Positions 34,346 to 46,039 of a stretch of 64,000 bases of DNA are shown here, piece by piece. Both the position numbers and the translations under genes were made by a program. Source of the stretch: Elephas maximus indicus (taxonomy: Eukaryota; Chordata; Mammalia; Proboscidea; Elephantidae); contig NC_064832.1 of the NCBI RefSeq assembly GCF_024166365.1, positions 39,894,249-39,958,248 on the forward strand, read 5' to 3'. The notes beneath the pieces are model-generated. The model worked only from the letters and a program-made list of their open reading frames with translations. It did not search any database and had not been told where the DNA came from. Positions within the stretch are counted from its first letter, which is position 1. Every line of letters begins with the position of its first letter.

Positions 34346-34859
34346 CTCTTGAGCCTCCAAAAAGGAGCACAGCCCCGCCAACACCTTGATTTGAACGGTG
34401 AGACCCATGTCAGAATTTTGACTACAGATCTGTAAGATAATAAATTTGTGTTGTTTTAAGACACCAAGTTTGTAGTTATTTGTTATAGCAGCAAATAGAA
34501 AACCGATACAAATGCATACTGGATGATTCCACTTATTTGAAGTCCTAAAACTGGTAAAACTCATCTGTGGACCCACAGGTCAGATTAATGGCTACTTCTA
34601 GGGAGAGGCACACCCCCATTGGGCAGGAGCACAGGGGAACTTTCAGGGCTTATGGAAATGTTCTGTATCTTGATTTGGGTAAGGGATACATGGGTATATA
34701 CATTTGTCAAACTAATTGAACTGTATGCTTAATATTTATGCACTCTGTTGTATTTACTTGATAATATTGTTTCAAGCAAGAGCAGCTAAGCAGTTTGCCT
34801 TCCCTATGAATGAGGATCTTTTATTCATAAGCTCTATTCTATTTCTCTTTTCAAGAGCA

Positions 34860-35735
34860 AGCACACCGTTCTTAAAACTCAACAACAGAAAGACAAATGA
34901 CCCAGTTAAAAAATAGGCAAAGGACATGAATAGACATTTTTCCAAAGGAGATATACAAGTGGCCAATAAGCACACTAACAGATGTTCAACATCACTAGTC
35001 ATCAGGGAAAATGTAAATCAAAACCACAATGAGATACACTTCACACCCACAAAGATACTGTACTCAGAACAAAAAAAGAAAAGAAAAACAACTCTTGGCA
35101 AGGGTGTGGAGAGACGGGAACCCTCATACATTGCTGGTGGGACCATAAAATGTGGCAGCCACTGTGGACAACAGTTTGGCAGTTCCTCAAAAAATGAAAT
35201 ATAGAATTACCATATGGTCCAGCAATTCTACCTCTAGCTGTATACTCAAGAGAATTAAAACTGTAAGTTCACCCAAAAAACGTGTACACAAATGCTCATA
35301 TTTGGGAAACAACCCAAATATTCATTAACTGCTGAATGGATAAACAAAATGTAGTGTATCCATTCAATAGAATATTATTCTACCATAAAAAGGAATGAAG
35401 TACTGATACATGCTAAAACACATACAAGCTTTGAAAACATATTGCAAACTCCATTTATATAAAATGTGCAGGACAGACAGATCTATAGAGACAGAAAACG
35501 AATGAGTGGTGGCCAGACCCTGGGGAAAGGAGAGTACAGGTGTGACTACTAACAGGTATGGAGTTTCTTCTGGGGTGAAAACATGCCTTGGAATTTAGAT
35601 ACAGTGGCGGTTGGCGGTTGCACAACAATGTGCTATACTAAGAACTACTGAATTGTATACTTTATAACGGCTAAAGAGGTGAATTTTATGTTATGTGAAT
35701 CTTATCTCAAGTTAAAAAGAAAAAAAAAAAAAAGA
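34860..35735 (+). repeat. L1M-type LINE 3' end
   Basis: Reads from ORF2-derived sequence (agtggccaataagcacacta; tggcagttcctcaaaaaatg) through the 3' UTR to an A-rich tail at 35708-35733. It is degenerate and non-coding. Confidence 0.9.
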
Positions 35736-35992
35736 GCACACACTATCACTTCCAGACCCACAGAATCACCATCTTCAAGCCAAAATACCACTACCTTAAC
35801 CATCCTGGCATTTCTGTGGCAAACAAGTGTCCCTTGCACAGCGTGCAGGAGTGAAGAGAAGCAGCCCTGGTGCCTGACATGTACCAGGGACTTTACATCC
35901 TCTCATTCTGTCCTCATGACTACCCCATGAGGTCAACAGTAGACTCTCCATTTAACAAATGAGGAAACTGAGGTTTAAAAACAATAGTCCGT

Positions 35993-36486
35993 GTCTTAGT
36001 CGTCTAGTGGATGAGTTTATCAAAGACAAACTTATTCTCTCACAGTCTAGGAAGCTAGAAGTCCAAATTCAGGGCAACAGCTCCGGGGAAGACTTTCTCA
36101 ATCTTTTGGCTCTGAAGGAAGGTCCTTGTCATCAATCTCCTGGTCTAGGAGCTTCTCCATGCAGGGACCTTAGGTCCAAAGGATATGCTCGGCTCCAAAC
36201 ACTGTTTTCCTGGTGGTATGAGGTCCCACCTGTCTCTCTGCTTGATTCTCTCTTTTATATCTCAAAAGAGATTGGCTTAAAACACAATCTAAGCATGTAG
36301 ATTGAGTCTTGCCTCATTAACATAACTGCCACTAATTCCATCTCATTATTATCATAGAGACAGGATTTACAACACATAGGAAAATTGTATCAGATGACAA
36401 AATGGTGGACAGTCACATAATACTGGGAATCATGGCCTAGCCAAATTGAAACATATTTTTGAAGGACACAATTCAGTACACGACAG
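35993..36486 (-). repeat. MLT1-like solitary LTR
   Basis: Reads from gtgtcttagtcgtctagtgg to 'gacacaattcagtacacgac' on the plus strand. It is the same family as the copies at 45069 and 60664. Confidence 0.7.
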
Positions 36487-36807
36487 TCCGCCATACATTA
36501 CCCAGCTAAGAGGAGACAGGGCTTTGCTCTATGTCTGCCTGACTCCCCAAGTTTGTTCCCTTTCCACAACCCCAAGTTACTTCCCTCTGACTGCTTAGCA
36601 TTCCTGCCCCTGGCACTGTGCCTGCTTCCAAGCAGGGACCACCTGTGATTTATAAGAAACAAGGGGATGAATCTCAGCAGAATATTCCAGAGTTAAGGTC
36701 CCTCCGTGTAGAAGGCTCAGCTGAGATTCTGAAAGCTGAGTAAATGGAGTCATAGCAAAGAAGCCAAGGTCCTCTTTAAGAAAGAAAAATATCTCAATGT
36801 GATTTTT

Positions 36808-37365
36808 TTTACAGCTTTATCTTAACATAATTGACATTATAAAATACATAAATTTAAAGTATACAATTTCATAAATTTTGACATATGGTCACACACATGA
36901 ATCTACCCATCCCCTCCCCGACACAGGTTTCTTCGTGCCCAATTGTAATCCCTCCTTCCCCCATGAATATCCCCTCCCCATTCCCAGGCAATCACTGACC
37001 GATTTTCTGTCACTATAGATTAGTTTGTATTTTCTAGAATTTTACATAAATGGAATCATACAGGACATACTCTCCTTCTGTCTGGTTCCTTTCACAGTGT
37101 ATAATTATTTTGAGATTCATGCATGTTGTTCCATGCATCAGTAGTTCATTCCTGTTTGTTGTTGAATGATATTCCATTGCATAGATATGCCAGCATCGGA
37201 TTATCCGTTCGCCTGTTGATGGACATTTGGGTTGTTTCCAGTTTTGAGCTATTACAAAGACAGTTGTTAGGAATATTCACTTACAAGTCATTGCGTGGAC
37301 ATATGCTTTTGTTTCTCTTGGGTACATACCTAAGAGTAGAAAGGCTCAATCATAGAGTACACTTG
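36808..37365 (-). repeat. L1M-type 3' end, antisense
   Basis: Antisense L1 sequence (acagctttatcttaacataa, gttgatggacatttgggttg, 'gggtacatacctaagag'). The plus-strand ORF at 37123-37422 falls in it and is an antisense artefact. Confidence 0.88.
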
Positions 37366-39419
37366 TGTTTAACTTCTAACTCCCAAAGAAAAACAAAGCA
37401 CTTTAATGTGATTTTAAACTGAAACATTCCACAACAGGTCTGGGGCAGCACTGAAACAGAAGTTTCCCTGCAGCCAGGTTCTACAACTTTCTGCTGCCAC
37501 CATCTGGGGAGCAGAAAGAGGAGAGAGATTTTCCCAGAAGTCCACTCCCAGGGATCAGGCTTTGTCCCGTGTTCTCTGCTCTCTCCGGCATTGTAGCCCA
37601 TCCCTTCCCCATACCTACTGCCTTCAAAGAACGTTTAACTAACTTAGCTATAGGTGAGGAACATCTGAGGAATTCAAACCACAAACATAACTTCACAGGG
37701 AGGAAGGGGAACGTGAGCCTATACCTATTCCACAGCCCTATGTGACATCCTAATGTCACAGAGGAAAAAAAGAATTTCAAATGCTAGAAATGAATTAGCA
37801 TTCTCTTTGCACTCCAAACCAGCTATGCAAATTGTGAAATGTGTCACAGTTACTTTTGTTCCCTAGTGCCTGGCGCATGGTAAGCACTTAATATGCATTT
37901 GTTGAACGAATGAGTGAACGAATGAATACCCTGCACATGGAAACTTTCTCAGCCTCAGTTTCCTTAGGTATAAGATTAGAAAAGCGACCTGACTTCTTCA
38001 GCTTTGGGAACATTTAATTAAAATGTAAGCGTATTTTATAAGCTGTTAAGTGTTTTACAAATGTAAAACAAATGTTACTTTGGCAAATTTATTTACGAAT
38101 GTATGAGCAAATAAAAAGAGTGACACAATATGGCTTTGTTTTTGCACTGTCTTCCAAAAACTCACATCTGTTTCATACATTTAGCTCTACATTATTACTG
38201 GGTTAAGCAATAGCAAATTTTTACCAAACCTAGTAAACCAAGAAGCTGAGACACAGAAAGGTTGAGTTTCCAAAGATCACCCAGAGTGTCATTTTTCTGG
38301 CAAATTTGAATCTGAGGGTAAGTCCATTTTCCTCATTCTCTCCAGGTTTCCAGCTGCACTTCTCTGCTCTCTCATGCGTCTCCGACACTCCTAAGTGAAG
38401 AGACTGGCTTTGTAATTATATGTGGAAATCGAATGCAATTTCTCCCTTGCACTGCAGCAGATGGTTAACTCCTGTGCTTGGTTATTTTATAAATGCTGTT
38501 AGTTAACCCTTGCAAAATTGTTTTGCAGATAAAGACAAACTAGTTCAAATACATAGCCTAATATCGTTAAAGTACAATAAAACTAACTTAGTCTATTAAT
38601 GCACAAGTTAAATCCACCACCCCCAATAACAACAACAAAAAAGAGATATGAAGAGCCCTAAAACTCTTCAGAATGGACCAAATTCCCCCTGGACCCTCGC
38701 TTGTCCTTCTCTGTCCCCACCTGTACGGTGCCTCATCCTCACTAAGGAGCGGGCACTCCACTGCCCATTTTAGATGGACATCTGATTTGGTTTGGGGTTG
38801 GGGTTGAGTTGGGAATGGAGGACATTCCTATGTGTGTGAAGCAGTAAGTCATGGCTTCCTGAGGGCTAGACAGTGCATACTCCATCTTCCAAAATCCCAC
38901 AGCACTGTTTTGTGCGTTCCAATGGGATTATGTCATGAGTCCCTGTGTTTTAGCCAAGGTGCTCACGCAAGTAGGAACACATAAATGGACAAACACCTAA
39001 GCCAGGCTGTCATACAATGGCCTTGTGTATGTGGAGAGACAAATGCAAAATTCCCTTCTGAGAGCACCCTTCACCAGGGTGTTCTGTAGGGAAAACTTCT
39101 AGATGAAAACTTCACACTAACTACAGTGAAATGCAGGTAAGGCAATGATATGTTTTGATAACAAAAAACAGATCAGCTACAGGGATTCCCAGGGCTGTGG
39201 AAGCAACAGCCCTCATTGCCCTGCCTCATTCTGCTCCAAGTTGGAGAGACAAACTCACTGTAACGCTACTCCCATCTCTCCCTCAACGGTGCTTTCATCC
39301 TCTTGAAATACTTGCCAAAACGATGACCTTTTAAGAAGAAAGTTTAGTCTAACTTAATAACTATTTTTTACCAGTAAATTTTCTTATGTGCTAAATATAT
39401 AGATAACAAAATATTTGCC
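37366..39419. other. Unassigned, mostly repeat-poor sequence
   Basis: Apart from an L2/MIR-like piece near 37870-37990 (tgttgaacgaatgagtgaac), there is no recognised repeat in about 2 kb. This is the longest repeat-poor tract upstream of RGCC. No coding exon is seen. Confidence 0.5.
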
Positions 39420-39765
39420 ATTTCTACAATCTCCACATGTACAGGTCAGTGACATTAACACGTACAGTTCAGTGACACGGTCATTAAAGTTGTTCAACCA
39501 CCACCCTTAACTGTTCCCAAATTTTCACATCATCCTTAACAGAAGCTTGGTGTCCCCTAAGCTTTGTGCCTTCCTTTCCCTCTCCCTCCACCCACTCCTG
39601 GTAACCAATCACAAACTTTAGTCTCTATACACTTGCCTGTTCTAGACATTTCATATAAGTGGGGTCATACAGTATTTGTCCTTTTGTGATTCAATTATTC
39701 CATTTGGTATGTTGTTTTCAAGGTTCATCCACGTTGTAGCACGTATCAGGATTTGATTTCCTTAA
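39420..39765 (-). repeat. L1-type 3' end, antisense
   Basis: Contains 'ctggtaaccaatcacaaac', 'atttcatataagtggggtca' and 'aaggttcatccacgttgtag'. Confidence 0.8.
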
Positions 39766-40254
39766 TAAAGTTTTTAACATTAAGAATTTGGGTGACTTTG
39801 TATGAAAAAGAAACAAGGAGATTAAGCTCATATTGTCAGCATAGTAGAAAAGTTTATCTGTCAATAAAAGCTCATATTGTAAGTAAAGTAGGAAGAGTAA
39901 TATAATATGTTACATGGAAAACAAATCAGTGTGAACACAGAAGCTTTAAGCTCTCTTATTAAACGTGGTCCAGCATTAGCAGCTGTTGTTTGGATCATCT
40001 CCAATACCTAGGAGTTTCACTAGCACTAGGATTTTGTTCTCTAATTTCACTAAATGGAAGAAGGACTCCTTGGAGGATATTGGATTGAATGTCTTAGGGA
40101 AGGGAAAAAAAATCATCTTCGAGTCTGGACTGCCCTGTTCTTCCCAAAAATCAAAGATGCTTTAAAAGATGTCTGGAGTAAAGTCCAACTCAGAATGGGC
40201 TCCCAAAGGCCTTGTAATGAAAATTTAAGTTCCACCATCGCAGTTACTGTTTAA
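39766..40254. other. Unassigned intergenic sequence
   Basis: An ORF of 66 codons at 40054-40254 has no recognised similarity. Nothing else is seen. Confidence 0.45.
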
Positions 40255-40445
40255 ATCAGTGGTGCCCAAACTTTAGTGAGCATCAGAGTAACCTGGAGGA
40301 CTTGTTAAAACGCAGATCACTGGATCCCAACCCCAGGGCTTCTGATTCATTAGGCCTGGGCGACGGCTTGAAAGTCCGCATTTCTAATGGGTTCCCAGGT
40401 GAGGCTGCTGCTGCCAGTCCAGAACCACACTCAGAGAACCATTGA
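40255..40445 (+). repeat. MER5A-type hAT DNA transposon relic
   Basis: Near full-length match to the MER5A pattern: cagtggtgcccaaactttag, 'cacctggagg'-like, 'ttctgattcattaggcctgg', 'tttctaatgggttcccagg', ending cagagaaccattg with inverted termini. Confidence 0.9.
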
Positions 40446-41335
40446 TATAAATCACTCTCTTAATTGGAACTCATTAAACCAAACCTCTGAGTCCATGGGT
40501 TCATTAATATACTCAAAAAAAGTCAATATAAAATGTACAAAAATGTAGTTGTAAAAATCATCATTACATTTATTAGTATGGATGAGCTTTTGTATCTCCT
40601 TTTAAGTACATGATGGTTTATAAAGCAGAGTTCTTTTAAAATCTGTTTGAACAGTAAAGAGTATACACACAAAAATATCACAGGTTAAAGAAACAACTCC
40701 AGGAAAAGTAGGAACTGTACCAAAAGCAGGAAAAACTAACACCAGCTGTACACTTAACAACAAGGTAGAAAGGGGTCCAATTGTCAATCAGCACCAATGA
40801 TGCATAATAAACAATCCAATCCATTGTGTTCCAAAATAATAAACTAGCCAAATGACCCAAAGAAGAGATTTAACTCAGTCCCTCATCTCCTAGAGGAGAA
40901 AACTTCTAAATGTTTCATTGTAATGAGATTCTCATCAGACAGAGATATGTTTTCAATTAAAATAGCAAACAAGGGCAATATATTATAATGGCAAGACAAT
41001 GAGTTTGGCAGTATCAGCCACATGAAACCTAAGCCTACATAATTTTAAGGAAGACCCCAAGTTTCAACAAACTAAAATTCATGAGAAAATCAGAGACTTA
41101 AAATCTCCATTGATAAAACAAGGTGCAACTTTAGTATAAAAAGAGCTCAGCTCACAACTCCGGTTTGCATTACCTTGAACTATAAAGACAAACTGAGGTT
41201 TCAACCAAGAAGCAATCAGCTGATAACACAGATCTCGAAACCATGGGAGGTCTAAGTTTTTTATTTTTTTAATTAACCTTTAGAATCTAGTAAGACTAAT
41301 GCAACTTAGAAAAAAGCAGAAATAGAAGAGGTCAA
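40446..41335. other. Unassigned AT-rich sequence
   Basis: No recognised repeat or gene. Confidence 0.45.
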
Positions 41336-41640
41336 ATTACTGTAACTAGATAGATTACTCTAAGAAGGTGAACAAATAAGAGTAAGAATGAGAACAGAAT
41401 AACAATAAGAGCATGGATCCATACAAAGGCTAGTGTGTGAATGTTTATAGCAGTTTTATCCATAATAACTAAAAACTGGGAACTTACTAAATACTCATCA
41501 ACAAGGAAATATACAAATTGTGGTCCATCCATCCTATGGAATACTCAGCAATACAAAGAAATGAAGTGTTGGTGCATTGATGAATCTCAAACATACTATG
41601 TTAAGTGAAAGAAGTCAGACATAAAAGAATACCCACTGAA
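41336..41640 (+). repeat. L1-type fragment
   Basis: Contains 'aatgtttatagcagttttat', 'ctatggaatactcagcaata' and 'gttaagtgaaagaagtcaga', the L1 ORF2/3' UTR transition. Confidence 0.8.
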
Positions 41641-41751
41641 TGATCTTTGTGCTATTTGGTATGTGCTGAGCAGTTCTTCAGGTGCTTGAAACATTTATGA
41701 GCAGCTGGTCTATTAAGCTGGTGACATTAATCTAATGTTTAGAAAAATTTG

Positions 41752-41909
41752 ATATTTACAGATGATTCACACAACTACTAAATAAAACATTTAAAATTTT
41801 GACAAATTAAATTCCCCCATGCATTTCAATGTTGAAATGCATGGGGGAATTTAATTTGTCAAAATTTTAAATGTTTTATTTAGTAGTTGTGTGAATCATC
41901 TGTAAATAT
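41752..41909. repeat. Perfect 78-bp inverted repeat with 2-nt spacer
   Basis: Arm 41752-41829 is the exact reverse complement of arm 41832-41909, checked base by base; pairing sums to 83661 throughout and breaks at 41751/41910. The arms meet at atttcaa-tg-ttgaaat. The sequence is AT-rich with a CCCCCATGCAT block in each arm. A TA dinucleotide sits near each outer end, so a TA-flanked palindromic MITE is possible, but I do not recognise the family. Confidence 0.97.
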
Positions 41910-42269
41910 TTAAAGGAATGTAAATTTTAGTGATTGAAGGGATGCTAACGGTTCAAAAGAACAATACATTGTTACACTAAATAAAGCATGATATAAGGGG
42001 GTGTTCCTCGCTCGCACAAAGCCTCCTAGGCATTTAATAACGCATCAACATATATCATCATGCATGAGTACAAGCTCACCTGCAGTTTTCCTCAGCATAA
42101 GCACACGCATATGGCAGAGCTGTAGTCAGTGTGTGTAGACCATCTTCTGTTCTACATTTTCCACTTAACAATATTTCACATATACAACTTGACCTGTAGA
42201 AATAGCCCACACTGATAAGGTATTTATAACGTACCATAGTTTGGTGGGCTCTTCCTTCATTGTTGGGGC

Positions 42270-43510
42270 TTGTAATAGATTGAATTGTGTCCCCCCAAAA
42301 TTTATGTAATTGAGAGCGTGAACTTGTTTGGAAGTAAGGTATTTGAAGATGTTATCAGTTAACATGAGATCATACTGGAGTAGAGTAGGGAGGGTCCTAA
42401 TCCCATCTGAGTGGTGTCCTTTTTAAAAAAGGAGAAGGGGCACGGAGATGGAGGAAAACTCTGACGTGTCCATGAAATTATTCTGCATCTAAAAGCCAAG
42501 GAACACCTGGGCTACCAGAAGCTGGGAAAGAAAGGATTTCCCGAGGGCCTTTGGAAAAAACATGGCCCCACAGACACCCTGAATTCAGACCACTAGCTCC
42601 AGAAGTGTGTGACAATAAATCTCTGTTGTTCTACTGAGAAAAACAAGGTTATGGAAGCTCCATAGACACATCAAACTCCCTGAGGAACCAAATTACTGGG
42701 CTGAAGGCTGTGGGGACCATGGTCTCTGAGAACATCTACCTCAACTGGCATAACATAATTTATAAAGAAAATGTTCTACATTCTACTTTGGTGAGTGGCA
42801 TGTGGGGTCTTAAAAACTTGTAACCAGCCATCTTAGATACCCCACTGGTGTCACCCCGTCTGAAGCAAGGGAGGATGAAGAAAACCAAAAACACAAGGGA
42901 AAGATTAGGCCAAAAGACTAATGGATCAGAACTACCACAGCCTCCACCAGACTGAGTCCAGCACATCTAGATGGTGCCAGGTTACCACCACTGACTGCCC
43001 TGACAGCGATCCCAATAGAGGGTCCCAGACAGAGCTGGAGAAAAATGTAGAACAAAATTCTAACTAAAAAAAAAAAAGACCAGACTTACTTGTCTACCAG
43101 AGACTGGAGAAACATTGAGAGAATGGCCCCAGGACATCCTTGTAGCTCAGTAATAAAGTCACTCCTGAGGTTCACACTTCAGCCAAAGATTAGACAGGCC
43201 CATAAAACAAAAGACTAAATGCACACAATAGCCCAGGGGCAATGACAAGAAGGCAAGAGGGGGCAGGAAAGCTGCTAATGGGGAACCCAAGGTCGAGAAG
43301 GGGAGAGTATTGACATGTCACGGTGTTGGCAACCAATGTAACAAAATAATATGTGTATTAATTGTTTAATGAGAAGCTAGGTTGCTCTGTGAACCTTTAT
43401 CTAAAATACAATAAAAAAAATTTTGGGAAGTAAAAAAAAAAAAAAGGCTGTTATTTAAAGCCACCCACTTTGTGTCTCTTTGTCACAGAAGTCCTAAGAA
43501 ACTAATATGG
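42270..43510 (+). repeat. MLT1 LTR split by a younger L1 3' UTR
   Basis: The left part, 42270-42640, runs from gattgaattgtgtcccccc to gacaataaatctctgttgtt. The right part, 43447-43510, continues with aaagccacccactttgtgtc and 'agaaactaatatgg'. They are consecutive in MLT1. Confidence 0.88.
42645..43446 (+). repeat. L1-type 3' UTR (afrotherian), copy 1
   Basis: Aligns with 56715-57411 through most of its length (tgtggggaccatggtctc; tttggtgagtggcatgtggg; actgagtcca; acagagctgg). It ends in a polyadenylation-like 'aaaatacaataaaaaaa' and a poly-A run. I take it as the 3' end of a lineage-specific L1. Confidence 0.75.
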
Positions 43511-43541
43511 AGCTTAAATTAATAATCACTGGAGATTATTG

Positions 43542-43716
43542 TTGGAGTCCTGGTGGTGCAGTGGTTAAGCGCCTGGCTCCTAACCAAAAGGTCGCCAGTT
43601 CAAATCCACAAGCCACTCCTTGGAAATTGTATGAGGCAGTTCTACTCTGTCCTATAGGGCCACTATGAGATGGAATTGACTTGACGGCAATGGGTTTTTT
43701 TTTTTTTTTTTTTTTT
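43542..43716 (+). repeat. AfroSINE
   Basis: Full copy from ttggagtcctggtgg to gacggcaatgggt followed by a T22-type run. Confidence 0.9.
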
Positions 43717-43888
43717 GGTGGAGACCAGCGTTACCAACCATTTCTTTCTTACCATGTCAGTGAACATGGTATACTAGCAACACCCAGACTCAGAGAAGAA
43801 TCCCAGCTCCACGCTCTGGTAGCCATGTGATCTTGAGCAAACCAACTTTTCTGTGTTTTGGATTCCTCACTTGACCCAGGGTTATAAA

Positions 43889-44071
43889 TAAACAAAAAAA
43901 ACCTTTGCCAGCAAGTCAATTCTGACTCATAGCGATCCTATAGGACAGAGTAGAACTGCCCCCACAGGGTTTCCAAAGCTATAAATCTTTACAGGAGCAG
44001 GCTGGTGGGTTCCAACAACTGACCATTTGGTTTGCAGCCAAGTGCTTAACCACTGCACCACTAGGTCTCCT
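43889..44071 (-). repeat. AfroSINE (longer subfamily)
   Basis: Flanked by cagggttataaa / cagggttttaaa. Confidence 0.88.
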
Positions 44072-44173
44072 CAGGGTTTTAAAAAAAAACAAACCAAATG
44101 CCCCATAGTCGACCCAATTCCAACTCAAAGGAGATGATTAAAATAAGATACACCTGCGGTGCCTGGCACATAG

Positions 44174-44316
44174 TTCCAGTTGCCATCAAGTCATTTCTGA
44201 CTCATGGTGGTCTCATGTGTTACACAAAGTACAGCTGTGCTCCATATGGTTTTCATGGCAGAAAACGTGGCAGGTTTTTAAGGCAGTTTGCCAGGTGTCT
44301 CTTCAGAGGCACCCTA
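44174..44316 (-). repeat. AfroSINE-related SINE, truncated
   Basis: Tail and body present (gttgccatcaagtcatttct; gctccatatggttttcatgg); head missing. Confidence 0.75.
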
Positions 44317-44589
44317 GATGTAATACATATTTTTCTGATGTCATTCACTCTCACTGATTATGTTATTTAGGGCATCTAAGCCTTTCAAGCTTTCGGTGTA
44401 ATGTCAACAGATTTACCTTTTTTGGACCTGATAACTTTTTTCATATTGTAGATGTAATCACCACTAATTTTCTTCTTTGAGAGTTGACTCAAGCTTACAT
44501 TCTTCACCCTTCCCAAACAGTATTTTCCCCAATTTTGTTACTCCTAGGCTTCATGTCTCTGCTGCTATCAAGGGTCTTCCTGCAGCCTT
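44317..44589. other. Unassigned sequence
   Basis: Nothing recognisable. Confidence 0.4.
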
Positions 44590-44679
44590 CTGATCATTTG
44601 TGCTGCCTTTTCTCTCCTCCAATTTGATATATGTCTTTACAATCTTTCGGCTTTGGCATACACTGGCGTATATATTTTA

Positions 44680-45765
44680 AATGGGCAGTCAAGAAATCAA
44701 ATGACACATTGCATTGGGCAAATCTGCTGCAAAAAAAAAAAGACCTCTTTAAAGAATTAAAAAGCAAAGATGTTATTTTGGGGACTAAGGTGCACCCAAC
44801 CCAAGCCATGGTATTTTCAGTTGCCTCGTATGCACGCGAAAGCTGGACAATGAATAAGGAAGACTGAAGAAGAACTGACGCCTTTGGATTATGATGCTGA
44901 TGAAGAATTTTGAATATACCGTGGACTGCCAGAAGAAGGAGCAAGTCTGTCTTAGAAGACATACAGCCAGAGTGCTCCTTGGAAGCGAAGATGGTGAGAC
45001 TTTGTCTCACGTACTTTCGAAATGTTATTAGGAGGTACCAGTCCCTGGAGAAGGACATCATGCTTGCTGTCTTAGATATCTAGTGCTGCTGAAACAGAAA
45101 TACCACAAGTAAATGGCTTCAACGAACAGAATTTGTTCTCTCACAGTCTAGGAGGCTAGAAGTCTGAGCCCAGAGCACTAGCTCCAAGGAAAGGCTCTCT
45201 CTCTCCATTGGCTCTGGAGGAAGGTCCCTGTCATCAATCTTCCTTTGGTCTAGGAGCTTCTCAACACCAGGGACCCCAGGTCCAAAGCACACATTCTGCT
45301 CCTGGTGCTACTTTCTTGGAGGTCCCCCATCCCTCTGCTCGCTTCCCTTTTTTATATCTCAAAAGAGATTGACTTAAGACAAAACTTAATCTTGTAGATT
45401 GAGTCCTGCATCATTATCATAACTGCTGCTAATCCCACCTCTTTAACATCACAGAGGTAGGACTTACAATACACAGGAAAATCACATCAGATGACAAAAT
45501 GGTGGACAATCACATAATGCTGGGAATTATGGCCTAGCCAAGTTGACACATATTTTGGGAGACACAATTCAATCCATGACTTGGTAAGTAGAGGGTTAGT
45601 GAAAAAGGGGAAAAGATGTATTGACACAGTGGCTGCAACAATGGGTTCAAACATACCAATGATTGTGAGAATGGCGTAGGACCAGGCAAGTGTTTCATTC
45701 TGTTGTACATGGGGTCACTATGAGCTGAAGCCAATTGAACTCAAGGACACCTGACAGTAACAACA
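44680..45765 (+). repeat. RTE (BovB-clade) LINE fragment split by an LTR
   Basis: The left part (44680-45068) has 'ttgcattgggcaaatctgct', 'gcatgcgaaagctgg'-like sequence and 'ccctggagaaggacatcatg'. The right part (45588-45765) continues with gtagagggttagtgaaaaag and ends in the RTE tail 'gacagtaacaacata'. Frames are broken. The opposite-strand ORF at 44594-45061 is antisense noise. Confidence 0.85.
45069..45587 (-). repeat. MLT1-like solitary LTR inside the RTE fragment
   Basis: Begins ctgtcttagatatctagtgc and ends 'cacaattcaatccatgac'. cttg repeats on both sides, compatible with a short target duplication. Confidence 0.8.
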
Positions 45766-45795
45766 TACCTTATAAACTGCTTGTTACCTGTAACT

Positions 45796-46004
45796 AAGGT
45801 CCCCAGGTGACCCGAACAATTTGCACTTGACTGATAACCTAAAGGAGGGCAGTTTGAGCCCCTTCCCAATCACACTGTGAAAGAAAAGCCCTGGCAACGT
45901 GCTCCCTTTAAGATTACAGACAAGAAAACCCTGTGGAGACAGTTCTACTCTGTAATACATGGGGCTGCGATAAGTCGAAATCGACTTGATGGCGACTAAC
46001 AACA
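45796..46004 (+). repeat. AfroSINE-related SINE, diverged
   Basis: Contains 'caatttgcacttgactgata', and tail 'tcgacttgatggcgactaac' followed by aacag, which closely matches the RTE-type tail. Confidence 0.8.
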
Positions 46005-46039
46005 GTAGCAATAACTGTCACTATATAAAGTTTCCATGA

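Larger units (their letters stand above)
33585..34514 (+). repeat. MLT1-like LTR carrying two SINE insertions
   Basis: The LTR begins tggtaggcagaataatggtc and ends near 'agaaaaccgatacaaatg'. It contains the internal polyadenylation-like 'agataataaatttgtg'. Removing the SINEs at 33697-33904 and 34152-34345 restores a continuous LTR of about 530 bp. There is no coding sequence. Confidence 0.8.
32430..34745 (+). repeat. L1M-type 3' end, split by a SINE and by an LTR
   Basis: Segments 32430-32702, 32913-33580 and 34515-34745 are consecutive parts of one L1 3' region (acagtgtggtttgggcaaag; gaaattaaacttcatcaaaa; ggatgattccacttatttga). The interruptions are the SINE at 32703 and the LTR at 33585. 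Confidence 0.85.

Noticed and set aside
33585-34514. Possible endogenous retrovirus with genes
   Set aside because: Only solitary LTR-type sequence is present here and at the other LTRs; no gag, pol or env-like frame was found.
37123-37422. 99-codon plus-strand ORF
   Set aside because: Antisense L1 sequence, found also in other L1 copies.
44594-45061. 155-codon minus-strand ORF (and 61798-62115)
   Set aside because: Antisense of RTE coding sequence. Both ORFs read alike because the repeat is the same, not because a gene family is present.
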